48,649 bases of DNA from JBJGXI01 sp045635475 (GCF_045635475.1 NZ_JBJGXI010000041.1:1-48649); one strand, 5' to 3'; shown: positions 27,977-36,962, counted from the stretch's first letter. Program-made: numbers and translations. The notes: generated by a model from the sequence alone, not told the origin.

Positions 27977-28861
27977 TCACATATTGTCTGATTTTTTTAT
28001 TTTGAATTGGAAAAGTGTTGCAGCAATAACAAGTGCAAACAAGATAAATGAAGCTGCAGCAGCGTATCCAAATTCGCTATATCTAAAGCCTTCTTGATAA
28101 ATAAACAATGCAATTGAATTTGTTCCATTCAATGGTCCGCCATCTGTCATGACAAACGGCTCTTCGAAAAATTGCACCCAGCCTATTAAAGTAGTAACTG
28201 TCACAAAGAACGTTGCAAAACTCATCGATGGCAACGTGATTCTTATTAATTGCTGCCAACGATTGGCACCGTCTATTTCAGCAGCCTCGTAATATGTTCG
28301 CGGAATGGAACGTATTGCTGCCAAGAAGATCAGCATGCTAACGCCATTACTTTTCCAAACGGCTAATAAAATCAATGAAAATTTGGCAATTAGCGGATCT
28401 TCCAACCAAGGAACTTTGGCAAGGTCAATTAAAGATAGTAAATAGTTAAACAGTCCATATTCCCTGTTATACAAGAATCCCCACACAACAGCGATCGCAA
28501 CGATATTCGTAATCGAAGGCATATAATAAATGACCCGAAATGTGGAAGATAGCCAATCTGTAACCAAATTAATAAAGAATGCGATAAAAAATGAACTACC
28601 TACAGCTAAAGGCACCCCAATAATGACATAGAAAAAGGTATTATAGAGGGATTGAAGAAAAACCTTATCCTGCAATAGGTCAACGTAGTTTTCAAATCCG
28701 TTAAAGCTAATTTGTGACCAATTAGCCAGTCCCATCAAATCCATATCTGTAAAACTAATTCCGAACGCAACAAGTATCGGTAAAAATGAAAAAAGTAGTA
28801 ATAATAGAACGGCAGGTCCTATAAATAGATATGGTATAATTTTCATCTTCGTTTTACTCAA
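27977..28861 (-). CDS. CUT1 sugar ABC transporter permease (MalF type)
   Basis: 294 residues, six membrane helices, EAA-loop segment YEAAEIDGANRWQQLIRITL. The start is TTG at 28861, 8 bases after AGGGGG; an ATG five codons in (28846) lacks a well-placed site. It ends 10 bases before the start of the next permease, so the two are translated together. A perfect hairpin separates it from the binding-protein gene. Confidence 0.92.
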   Translation of the reverse strand: MSKTKMKIIPYLFIGPAVLLLLLFSFLPILVAFGISFTDMDLMGLANWSQISFNGFENYVDLLQDKVFLQSLYNTFFYVIIGVPLAVGSSFFIAFFINLVTDWLSSTFRVIYYMPSITNIVAIAVVWGFLYNREYGLFNYLLSLIDLAKVPWLEDPLIAKFSLILLAVWKSNGVSMLIFLAAIRSIPRTYYEAAEIDGANRWQQLIRITLPSMSFATFFVTVTTLIGWVQFFEEPFVMTDGGPLNGTNSIALFIYQEGFRYSEFGYAAAASFILFALVIAATLFQFKIKKSDNM

Positions 28862-28898
28862 TTTTTATTCCCCCTAAGTTCCGCCATATGAAAGAGAG

Positions 28899-28920
28899 GG
28901 CATGCATATTGCTGCATGCC
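28899..28920 (-). terminator. Perfect hairpin between binding protein and permease genes
   Basis: GGCATGCA (28899-28906) and TGCATGCC (28913-28920) form an 8-bp perfect stem with a 6-base loop, 13 bases after the binding-protein stop. Without a long T run it is probably a partial terminator or 3'-end protector that keeps binding-protein mRNA more abundant than permease mRNA. Confidence 0.6.
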
Positions 28921-28933
28921 TCATCGATCATTA

Positions 28934-30214
28934 CTATTCTAAAATACTCTCCACTTCATCTCGATAATCTTCTAGGGCTTGATCAATATCTGCACCACCA
29001 TGGTTGATCTGTTCCAACGTTTTTACAAGCTCTGCTGCAATCTGTTCATACTCTGGAAACATTGGTGGTATTTGCGTGTTTTCTAATTGCTCACGGAATG
29101 TATCAAGCAATGGATCATCAGCTAATGTCGGATCTTCCCAAGCGCTTGTCACTGCTGGCATAGAGTTCATTTTTTTATACCAAGCAACTTGTGTTTCTGG
29201 TTTTGCCATATAATTTAAGAATTCAAGTGCCTCGTCCACTTTGTCCGTATTATGGAAAACCGTTAATTGCGTTCCACCCATGAAAGAGTCTTTTGTTTCT
29301 CCTTCAGGCATTACCGCAATGTTCCATTTGCCTTCAAGTTCCGGTGCTTGGTTTTCAATTGTACTTACCATCCACGGACCGCCGAAGAACATCGGTTTTG
29401 ATCCATCACTAAACGCCTGCATCAATTCTTTACCTTCCGTTAATTGGGCAATGTCTTTCTCGAAGAAACTATGGTACAGTTCGACCATATCTTTAAATTT
29501 AGGATCTTCGAAATTAGCTGCCCCTTTATCGACGTCATACTGCCAACCTTGTTGTAATGCGAAAATAAATGGCATGTTTGTATCTTCCTGCGCAATATCA
29601 AGACCGTATTGATCATCTCCACGAGCTGTCAGTTTTGTTGCGGCATCAATCATGTCATCCCACGTTTTTGGACCTTCAGGATAACCAACTTCCTCTAACA
29701 AATCTGTGCGATAATAAAGAATACGTGTGGAAGCGAACCACGGTACAGCAAGAATTTGATCATCATAGACAGTTGAAGCTGCTGATTCTTCAAAGAAATT
29801 GCTTTGGTCTAAATTCGGATAATCACCGATGTAGTCAGTCAAATCAAGAAATGCCCCAGCTGCTCCAAATTCAGGAACCCAAGTCATCGGAGCCTGAATA
29901 ACATCCGGACCTTTTCCAGAAGCAACTGCAGTTACAACCTTATCATGTGCATTATCCCAAGGGATGGATTGTACTTCTACATCAATCCCGCTTTCTTCTT
30001 CAAAGCCTTTCACGAATTCTGCAAGATTTTCTCCTTCTGCACCCATTCCCCAAATTTTCAATGATCTGTCGGAATCGCCATTAGAATTACCATCTGCATT
30101 TTGATTCTCATTGTTGCCCTCTGCATTATTCGAACCATCAGATGAACATGCAGCTAAAACAAATATGAAACTGAACAACAATACAACTAAAAAGCTAATC
30201 TTTTTATTTCCCAT
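28934..30214 (-). CDS. CUT1 sugar-binding lipoprotein, predicted sophoro-oligosaccharide binder
   Basis: 426 residues from ATG 30214 (site AAGGGGAG ten bases away); the frame runs on to 30295 but that would remove the signal peptide from the N terminus and overlap the operator. Signal peptide with lipobox LAAC (Cys23), then an Asn/Gly-rich linker and a family 1 solute-binding domain. By context with the GH94 and GH3 enzymes it corresponds to the Listeria innocua binding protein for beta-1,2-gluco-oligosaccharides. It is the first gene of the minus-strand operon and sits under a consensus sigma-A promoter with cre and LacI-type sites. Confidence 0.9.
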   Translation of the reverse strand: MGNKKISFLVVLLFSFIFVLAACSSDGSNNAEGNNENQNADGNSNGDSDRSLKIWGMGAEGENLAEFVKGFEEESGIDVEVQSIPWDNAHDKVVTAVASGKGPDVIQAPMTWVPEFGAAGAFLDLTDYIGDYPNLDQSNFFEESAASTVYDDQILAVPWFASTRILYYRTDLLEEVGYPEGPKTWDDMIDAATKLTARGDDQYGLDIAQEDTNMPFIFALQQGWQYDVDKGAANFEDPKFKDMVELYHSFFEKDIAQLTEGKELMQAFSDGSKPMFFGGPWMVSTIENQAPELEGKWNIAVMPEGETKDSFMGGTQLTVFHNTDKVDEALEFLNYMAKPETQVAWYKKMNSMPAVTSAWEDPTLADDPLLDTFREQLENTQIPPMFPEYEQIAAELVKTLEQINHGGADIDQALEDYRDEVESILE

Positions 30215-30274
30215 TGCTTTGACACTCCCCTTATTAAGTAATAAAAATTTTATTTTCATTTCACCAATCGTGAG

Positions 30275-30288
30275 GTGAAACGTTTCAC
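30275..30288. promoter_or_regulatory. LacI-type operator at the operon transcription start
   Basis: GTGAAACGTTTCAC is a perfect 14-bp palindrome with the central CG typical of LacI/GalR family operators. It lies 8 bases downstream of the -10 box, i.e. over the predicted transcription start, where a bound repressor would block initiation. A further TTTCACC half site lies at 30259-30265. The divergently encoded LacI protein (30607) is the obvious ligand (inference). Confidence 0.8.
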
Positions 30289-30295
30289 ACCACAA

Positions 30296-30324
30296 ATTAT
30301 ATCTAGGGCTGAAAGCGTTGTCAA
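30296..30324 (-). promoter_or_regulatory. Consensus sigma-A promoter of the beta-glucan operon
   Basis: Read on the minus strand: TTGACA (30324-30319), exactly 17 bases, TATAAT (30301-30296). Both hexamers match the sigma-A consensus perfectly. The predicted start is near 30289, giving a leader of about 75 bases to the binding-protein ATG. So strong a core promoter needs repression, which the overlapping cre and operator can provide. Confidence 0.88.
30310..30323. promoter_or_regulatory. cre site (CcpA catabolite repression)
   Basis: TGAAAGCGTTGTCA matches every position of the Bacillus cre consensus TGWAANCGNTNWCA. It overlaps the -35 box and the spacer of the operon promoter, a position at which CcpA normally represses. 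Confidence 0.78.
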
Positions 30325-30568
30325 CGTGTTTTCGTTTTTAAAACAAAAAAACGATCATAAAAACCTTGATATGAAAGGTTTTAAAAAGATTAATATTTTT
30401 TTGTGCAATAGTATATTTGTTTTTTGTTTCACTATTTTCACTAGGTTTATCGAAATTATTTTCACCTGATTTCTGCATAGAACTTGCTAAAAAGTATATA
30501 AATAGATAAGATAAAGATGTGAACCACGATTTTAACTAATTATAGATAAGAAATTCATCTGTCAAATG

Positions 30569-30583
30569 GTGAAACGATTCGAC
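30569..30583. promoter_or_regulatory. Second LacI-type operator ahead of the regulator gene
   Basis: GTGAAACGATTCGAC matches 10 of 12 core bases of the operator at 30275 and lies 23 bases upstream of the regulator start codon. It could give autoregulation and also control read-through into the GH172 genes. No consensus promoter is evident upstream of it; a weak TTGCTA (30484) with TAAGAT (30507) at 17 bases is possible. Confidence 0.55.
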
Positions 30584-30606
30584 AGAATAAAGAAAGGAGC
30601 ATCAAT

Positions 30607-31620
30607 ATGCCTACGATTAAAGATGTAGCTAAAAAAGCTGGAGTAGCACTATCCACTGCTTCATACGCACTGAATGGTAATAAGAAAATCAGTGAAACGA
30701 CACGACAGAGAGTATTGGAAGCAGCCAAACTTCTTAACTATAAGAAGAATGGATTTGCCTCTGATCTTAAGAAGCAGTCGACAAAAATAATTGTTATTAT
30801 TCTTTCCGATTTTACTGGTCCTTATTACTCAGAAATAATTAAAGGGGTTCAACACACCGTTCAACAGCACGGGTACGATTTGATTGCTTGTACCACATCT
30901 AATAGCGGTGCTCTAGACCGTGATTCAACCGGTATCAAATTTCTGAAAGAGATGCGAGTAGACGGTGCGATTGTCTTGTCACACGAAATACCAGATGATG
31001 TTTTATTGGATACTGCGCAAATTGGGTTCCCTATTGTAGTACTAGATCGCGAACTTAATAATGAAAATTTAGTTAACATTATTGTTGATAATCGCAAAGG
31101 AGGGTTTAATGCCACAGAGCATTTAATTAAATTGGGACATCGTGATATCGCCTTTGTCGGTGGTCCCAAAGACACATTAGATAATACGCACAGATTTGTT
31201 GGATATAAGGAAGCGTTGGCATCACATAATCTGTCCTTTCAACCGAAATGGATATTTAATGGTCTGTTTACCCGAGAGAGCGGTTACCAGATGACAAAGA
31301 TTTTGCTTTCCCAGCAAGACTGGCCAACTTCAATTTTCTTTGGAAATGATGAGATGGCGATTGGAGCAATTAAAGCCTTCGACGAGAAAGGGATACGCAT
31401 CCCGGATGATATCTCCATTATTGGATTTGACGGAATTGATTTAACAGAACTTGTAAAACCGAGACTAACGACGATTAATCAACCGAAGTATGAGATTGGC
31501 TCATTGTGTGCTCGTTTTCTTATTCATCGTCTCAATGGTGAAGATGTACCAAATAACACCAAATTACAGACCGAGTTGATCATGGGAGAATCTACTGCTC
31601 CACCAAAACAAAAACTCTAA
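30607..31620 (+). CDS. LacI-family transcriptional regulator
   Basis: 337 residues. N-terminal helix-turn-helix TIKDVAKKAGVALSTASYAL with the hinge helix after it, and a periplasmic-binding-protein-like effector domain (about 60-330) containing FFGNDEMAIGAIKAF and SIIGFDGIDL. It is divergent from the beta-glucan operon and lies between two copies of a LacI-type operator, so it most likely represses that operon until a sugar effector binds. The GH172-sulfatase-fucI genes follow in the same direction after 128 bases and may be under its influence too. The start is ATG after AAAGGAGC. Confidence 0.92.
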   Translation: MPTIKDVAKKAGVALSTASYALNGNKKISETTRQRVLEAAKLLNYKKNGFASDLKKQSTKIIVIILSDFTGPYYSEIIKGVQHTVQQHGYDLIACTTSNSGALDRDSTGIKFLKEMRVDGAIVLSHEIPDDVLLDTAQIGFPIVVLDRELNNENLVNIIVDNRKGGFNATEHLIKLGHRDIAFVGGPKDTLDNTHRFVGYKEALASHNLSFQPKWIFNGLFTRESGYQMTKILLSQQDWPTSIFFGNDEMAIGAIKAFDEKGIRIPDDISIIGFDGIDLTELVKPRLTTINQPKYEIGSLCARFLIHRLNGEDVPNNTKLQTELIMGESTAPPKQKL

Positions 31621-31748
31621 TTCAATTATTAACATAGAAGGATTCACACTTATGGGAGGTGGTTTATAAGGTACGCTAAACCTGTCATCTGACGCCCTCG
31701 CTAATAGACTTGATTTTATTTTTCATACAGTTAAAAGGAGAGATTCTA

Positions 31749-32855
31749 TTGTTGTACCAATTAAAGAAACTAAGAAGCCGGGCTGCTACTGCTGAAAATA
31801 AACAAGCGGAAGTAGGCGCTGGTGGAAAAGCGAATAATGGTCGAAAAGGCAGTCCGTGCCTTGAAAATGTTAAACCAGGTGAAACTCACGTTTTGCTTGA
31901 TTCGAAAGGACCAGGGATGGTGCGACACATATGGTGTACCCTGCCGCCGGGAAATGTTCAACATATGCGCAACGTTATTATTCGTATGTATTGGGATGAT
32001 CAGAAGCAACCAAGTGTTGAAGTGCCGATTGGAGATTTTTTCGGCATTGCACATGGCCGACAACGCAACCTTGTTTCTGATTTAATATATATGCAAGAAG
32101 GAAAAGGCTTTAACTGCTGGATCCCAATGCCATTTAAAAAAGCTGCCCGAATAACAATCGAGAATGACTCAGATAGTGATGTCCCGTTATTTTTCTATCA
32201 AATTGACTTCACGTTGGATGACGAAATTGATGAGGATACCGGATATTTCCATGCGCAATTTCGCAGAGCCAATCCATGTCCGATTCACGAAGACTTTACC
32301 GTGTTAGATGGTGTAAAAGGAAAAGGTGTTTATCTCGGAACCGTTCTCGGTGTTCGTTCACTTTACACAGAATCATGGTGGGGCGAAGGGGAATTTAAAT
32401 TTTTTATCGATGGAGATACAGCATTTCCGACTATATGTGGCACAGGAGCAGAAGACTATATGGGATCTGCGTGGGGTCTTGAGCCAACAGTTACTCCATA
32501 CCAAGGTGCGCCTTTAGTAGAAAATGATAATGGTTTGTACTCTATATATCGTTTTCACGTGAAAGACCCGATTTATTTTCAGGAAGACTTAAAAATAACG
32601 GTTCAACAAATTGGTTTTGGTGACACAGCATCAGCAAAAAGGCATTATGGAGAAGAATTCGTTCATTATCGTGCAGCTGGCACCACAATTGAAAGCGATA
32701 CCAGCTATTTTGAACGAAGTGATGATTATTGCAGTACAGCTTACTGGTATCAAACATTGCCGACTGCTCCTTTTCCAAAATTTCCGAATCAAGTACAACG
32801 AAGTGATGATCTTTTAGAAGAAAACAATCAAAAAGTAGAGCGTTCCGATATTTAA
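31749..32855 (+). CDS. GH172 (DUF2961) glycoside hydrolase-like protein
   Basis: About 369 residues. DUF2961/GH172 features are SKGPGMVRHIW near the N terminus, VPIGDFFG, and the catalytic-site motif GTGAEDYMGSAWG, with E235 at the expected nucleophile position. Characterised GH172 enzymes are difructose-dianhydride alpha-fructofuranosidases and exo-alpha-D-arabinofuranosidases. There is no signal peptide, so it acts inside the cell. The frame is open from 31710, but the AAAAGGAGAG site at 31734-31743 favours the TTG at 31749 (or 31752). A sulfatase gene follows after 21 bases and an L-fucose/D-arabinose isomerase after that, suggesting one pathway. Confidence 0.85.
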   Translation: MLYQLKKLRSRAATAENKQAEVGAGGKANNGRKGSPCLENVKPGETHVLLDSKGPGMVRHIWCTLPPGNVQHMRNVIIRMYWDDQKQPSVEVPIGDFFGIAHGRQRNLVSDLIYMQEGKGFNCWIPMPFKKAARITIENDSDSDVPLFFYQIDFTLDDEIDEDTGYFHAQFRRANPCPIHEDFTVLDGVKGKGVYLGTVLGVRSLYTESWWGEGEFKFFIDGDTAFPTICGTGAEDYMGSAWGLEPTVTPYQGAPLVENDNGLYSIYRFHVKDPIYFQEDLKITVQQIGFGDTASAKRHYGEEFVHYRAAGTTIESDTSYFERSDDYCSTAYWYQTLPTAPFPKFPNQVQRSDDLLEENNQKVERSDI

Positions 32856-32876
32856 TGATTTTAGGGAGGGATTTTT

Positions 32877-34307
32877 TTGCGTGTAATTTATATTGATATT
32901 GATTCGATGAGACCGAAACATTTTGGAATCCATGGCTATCACCGTAATACAACACCGAATATGGATAAAATCGCTGAACAAGGTGTTCGCTTTTCTAGAG
33001 CCTATTGCGCAAGTTCTCCTTGTGCGCCGTCAAGGGCTTCATTCGCAAGTGGTTTATTTGGTATTCATCACGGAGTCGTCACACATTGGGGACCGGGAAG
33101 TGAATTTCGCTATACGAGCGATCCGGACAGACCTATGTTCACGCGGTTGCTAAGAGAAAATGGATACAAATTAGCAACCTTCTCTTCGTTCGCAGATCGC
33201 CATGATACATTTTGGTTTATGGCTGGATGGAACGAAGTGCACACACACACAACTAAAAAAGGAGACGAAAACGCAGATGAAGTAATGGATGCGGTTATTC
33301 CTTGGCTTGAGGAAAATGGTACAGAAGATGATTATTTCCTACACATGCAACTCTGGGATCCTCACCGTCAATATACGTTACCGGCTGAATATCTAGATAC
33401 TTTCAAAAATGATGAAGCTCCGGCGTGGCCAGATGAAGCAGCGATCGAAAACCAACAAGACAGCTACGCGCCGTATGGTGCGCAAATGTTATTCCCTGGA
33501 GCTAACAAAAGTCCTTTTTCATACTTGCCAGATCATATCCGAAACAGAGCTGATTTCAAACAGTTCGTTGATGCATATGATGGTGCAATCCGGTTCATGG
33601 ATGATCAACTCGGCAGATTATTTGCAACGCTGGAGAAGCTTGGTGTAATGGAAGATACAGCGATTATCATTAGCGCCGATCACGGTGAAGCGATGGGCGA
33701 GCATGCTGTGTATGGCGACCATGTTTGTGCTGATGAAGCAGTTCATAATATTCCGATGATCATTAAATGGCCAGGAAGCGTAATGAAAAATACCGAGCGC
33801 GATGATCTCGTATATAACGTTGACCTAATTGCTTCATTAGTTGATCTATTAGGGATTGATGTGCCTGACGGATGGGACGGAAAGTCATTCGCCAGCGTAA
33901 TTCGAGGTGAAGACTATACATCGCGTGATTATTTAGTCTGGGATCACGGGTTATATAGTGTAGGACGTTCCGTAAGAACCGATGACTGGTTATTGATGCG
34001 CACATACCATCCAGGTGTAGTGCCACTAGAACCAGTAGCATTATATGACATGAAAAATGATCCGTTTATGACAAACAATCTGGCTCCAGAAAGGCAAGAT
34101 GTAGTTGAAAAACTAAATCATCTACTTTTAACATGGTTACACGAGCAAGTCGGACAACCATTTGAAAAACCAGATCCTCTAGCAAAAGTTATTGAAACAG
34201 GTCCCTTTAAATATATAAAGGAAGATCAATGGTACAAACTCCTCAACGAGGCAGGACGAGAAGATTTAGCAGCGCAATATATGAAAACGATCGGAAGAAC
34301 AAAATAA
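32877..34307 (+). CDS. Cytoplasmic formylglycine-type sulfatase, second copy
   Basis: 476 residues. The metal-binding IDIDS (D7, D9), the activation signature C49-A-P-S-R53 and IIISADHGEAMGEHAVYGDH are all present. The signature cysteine is at the same residue number as in the 19831 sulfatase, and both begin with a nearly identical YIDIDS...P..FG..GYHRNT segment, so they are paralogues. There is no signal peptide. The start is TTG, 7 bases after AGGGAGGG. It lies between GH172 and fucI genes; sulfated fucose or another sulfated sugar is a plausible substrate (inference). The modifying enzyme (FGE or anSME) is not in the window. Confidence 0.92.
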   Translation: MRVIYIDIDSMRPKHFGIHGYHRNTTPNMDKIAEQGVRFSRAYCASSPCAPSRASFASGLFGIHHGVVTHWGPGSEFRYTSDPDRPMFTRLLRENGYKLATFSSFADRHDTFWFMAGWNEVHTHTTKKGDENADEVMDAVIPWLEENGTEDDYFLHMQLWDPHRQYTLPAEYLDTFKNDEAPAWPDEAAIENQQDSYAPYGAQMLFPGANKSPFSYLPDHIRNRADFKQFVDAYDGAIRFMDDQLGRLFATLEKLGVMEDTAIIISADHGEAMGEHAVYGDHVCADEAVHNIPMIIKWPGSVMKNTERDDLVYNVDLIASLVDLLGIDVPDGWDGKSFASVIRGEDYTSRDYLVWDHGLYSVGRSVRTDDWLLMRTYHPGVVPLEPVALYDMKNDPFMTNNLAPERQDVVEKLNHLLLTWLHEQVGQPFEKPDPLAKVIETGPFKYIKEDQWYKLLNEAGREDLAAQYMKTIGRTK

Positions 34308-34347
34308 ACAGGTGAAAAACTTGATTAATATATTGGAGGTTTCGTTT

Positions 34348-36132
34348 ATGAGCAAGAATACTAGACTTCATGGGAAACTACCGAAAATCGGGATACGACC
34401 GACAGTTGACGGAAGACGCGGTGGCATTAGAGAGTCACTCGAAGACATCACGATGAACATGGCTAATGCGGTTGCCTCATTTTTGACAGAAAAGATGAAA
34501 TACAGTAATGGAAACCCAGTGGAATGCGTTGTCGCAGACACATGTATTGGCGGTGTAGTAGAAGCGTCCCAAGCGCAGCAAAAATTCAAAGAACAAGGCG
34601 TTGACATTACGATCACGGTTACGCCTTCTTGGTGTTACCCAACCGAAACGATTGATCAGGATCCGCATACGATAAAGGCGATTTGGGGGTTTAACGGAAC
34701 AGAGAGACCTGGAGCTGTTTATTTAGCGGCTGCAGTATCTGCTCATAATCAAAAGGGTCTTCCTGTATACAGTATTTACGGGCATGATGTGCAGGATATT
34801 ACTGACACTTCGATCCCAGCTGATGTGCAACAAAAATTACTACAATTCACCAAGTCAGCACTTGCTGTAAGTGCAATTCGAGGCAAATCATATCTCTCCC
34901 TCGGTTATGTATCGATGGGGATCGCTGGTAGTATGGTGGACGAAGAGTTGTTCCAGAACTACTTAGGCATGCGCAACGAATATGTAGACATGAGTGAGAT
35001 CATTCGTAGATTAGAGCTAGGTATCTATGACCAACAGGAATTCGAACTAGCATTGGCATGGGTAAAGGAAAACTGTAAAGAAGGTCAAGATATTAACGCG
35101 CCTGAGTTGCAAAGATCAGGAGAACAAAAAGCACAAGATTGGGAAACGGTTGTGAAAATGGCTTTGATCGGAAAAGATATGATGATCGGAAATTCAAAGC
35201 GTGCTGAAATTGGATTCGGTGAAGAAGCATTAGGTCATAACGCTATTGCTGCCGGGTTCCAAGGACAACGAGCATGGACGGATTTTATGCCAAACGGCGA
35301 TTTTATGGAAGCGATCTTATCCTCCTCATTTGATTGGAATGGAAAACGTGAGCCTTTTATTTTCGCTACAGAGAATGACAGTTTAAATGCGGTTACGATG
35401 CTATTTGGCCATTTATTAACGCATGCTGCGCAGATTTTTGCCGACGTGAAAACATATTGGAGCCCGGAGGCAGTTGAACGCGTGACAAATCATAAACTGC
35501 AGGGCCGCGCCGAGAACGGACTAATCCTACTGCAAAATTCAGGTGCTGCTGCCCTTGACGGCACAGGTGAACAACGCGTGGAGGGTGAACCGGCAATGAA
35601 GCCATTCTGGGAAATTACGGATGAGGAAGTTGATCGCTGTATAGAGCAGACAAAATGGTGCCCTGCTGTTGATTTCTTTAGAGGTGGCGGCTTTTCTTCC
35701 CAAATGTTAACCAAAGCAGGTATGCCAGTTACCATGGCTAGAATTAATCTTGTAAAAGGACTAGGCCCAGTGCTGCAACTAGCAGAAGGGTATACGGTAG
35801 AGTTACCAGATGATGTGCACAAAACACTATTAGACAGGACCGACCCGACATGGCCAGCAACTTGGTTTGCGCCTAAGCTAACAGGCAGCGGCGCATTCAA
35901 AGATGTGTACGCTGTTATGTATAATTGGGGTTCCAACCATTGTGCCTTTAGTTATGGGCACATCGGTCATGACCTTATTACACTTGCTTCGATGTTACGA
36001 ATTCCAGTTTCCATGCACAACGTAGAAGAAGCGCGCATTTTCCGACCGAATTCCTGGAGTGCCTTTGGTGCATCAGATCCTACTGGTGCTGATTTTAGAG
36101 CTTGTGAAGCTTATGGACCGTTGTATCGGTAA
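34348..36132 (+). CDS. fucI: L-fucose isomerase (also D-arabinose isomerase)
   Basis: 594 residues, about the size of E. coli FucI, with which it shares long stretches such as IGIRPTVDGRRGG, ITVTPSWCYP, AIWGFNGTERPGAVYLAAA, YWSPEAVERVT and TWFAPKLTG. The Mn-binding residues correspond to E342 (ATENDSLN), D366 (FADVKTYW) and H531 (NHCAFSYGH). FucI converts L-fucose to L-fuculose and D-arabinose to D-ribulose. The frame opens at 34312 but GGAGGT at 34335 selects ATG 34348. It is the last gene of the GH172-sulfatase-fucI unit, ending before a strong terminator. No fuculokinase or aldolase gene is nearby. Confidence 0.96.
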   Translation: MSKNTRLHGKLPKIGIRPTVDGRRGGIRESLEDITMNMANAVASFLTEKMKYSNGNPVECVVADTCIGGVVEASQAQQKFKEQGVDITITVTPSWCYPTETIDQDPHTIKAIWGFNGTERPGAVYLAAAVSAHNQKGLPVYSIYGHDVQDITDTSIPADVQQKLLQFTKSALAVSAIRGKSYLSLGYVSMGIAGSMVDEELFQNYLGMRNEYVDMSEIIRRLELGIYDQQEFELALAWVKENCKEGQDINAPELQRSGEQKAQDWETVVKMALIGKDMMIGNSKRAEIGFGEEALGHNAIAAGFQGQRAWTDFMPNGDFMEAILSSSFDWNGKREPFIFATENDSLNAVTMLFGHLLTHAAQIFADVKTYWSPEAVERVTNHKLQGRAENGLILLQNSGAAALDGTGEQRVEGEPAMKPFWEITDEEVDRCIEQTKWCPAVDFFRGGGFSSQMLTKAGMPVTMARINLVKGLGPVLQLAEGYTVELPDDVHKTLLDRTDPTWPATWFAPKLTGSGAFKDVYAVMYNWGSNHCAFSYGHIGHDLITLASMLRIPVSMHNVEEARIFRPNSWSAFGASDPTGADFRACEAYGPLYR

Positions 36133-36962
36133 GTGGGGGTGTATGTATACGTAATTCTTTTTTTAGCGACGTTTAGATTAATATGAAGTAGCTGGATTAC
36201 TGCCCCTTTGTAACTTTGTTTATAAGGGGCAGTTTATGTGTGAAACAAATCCCGAGCGGTGGATTTAGCTACAAATAAAAACTTAAATGTTCCAGACAAA
36301 AAACGGATCATTATTAAGACAAACTAGTTCCCTTTTTGGTGGGCGCCTCGCGATTCTGCCCATCAATTTAAGTAGAATTAACGAATGGGGAATCGCATAC
36401 ATTTGATTTTACGTTGTTAATATTATTTTGGAGAAGGTTATCTTAGAAGGTGGTAGACCATTCACTACTGCCAAACCTGATGTATCGGTAATTCTTATAC
36501 CACTATAGTTGGTGTATTTACTAAATTTCGAAATGATGGACTATATTTTTCAAATTATATTTCTAGTATTTTATATAATAGTGCTGTAGAACTAATGCTA
36601 AGGTGGATATATATTAGAATTGGTGGAGGTGAAATGACATGCACATACCCTACTACCTGACCACTTAGCAAAAAGGATTAGGGGGGAGTAAGTATACCCC
36701 TATCCATGGACAAAAGAGAAATTTTTCCACAACAAAATAAATTGAGGCTGAAATTCATTCTGGTAGTTTGTGGAAATATCGGACAGGGTCGCTCCATGAT
36801 TCAGCATTAGCAAAAGGGCTAAAAAAACTATTTTACTTAATTCATGCATGCGGTATCTGTCAGCCATAAAAAACAGTATGTTAAGCAATTAAAGCTAGTA
36901 GAAATATGAAGTTTTATGAAAAAATAATACGAGAAGTGACAGTATCCCAAATACAGAAATAG
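36133..36962. other. Gene-free stretch after fucI
   Basis: It holds the fucI terminator at 36199 and otherwise no credible gene. A minus-strand frame at 36700-36888 has a weak resemblance to the N terminus of IS4-type transposases (KIVFLALLLMLNHGATLSDIS) and may be a fossil; too little remains to call it. A small hairpin (TACCAC...GTTGGTGTA) lies near 36500. Confidence 0.35.
36199..36237 (+). terminator. fucI: Rho-independent terminator of the fucI operon
   Basis: ACTGCCCCTT (36199-36208) and AAGGGGCAGT (36224-36233) form a 10-bp perfect stem with a 15-base loop, followed by TTATGTG, 66 bases after the fucI stop. Confidence 0.75.

Noticed and set aside
36700..36888. Possible IS4-type transposase N-terminal fossil on the minus strand
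   Set aside because: The resemblance is limited to about 25 residues with no motif, no ends and no target duplication.
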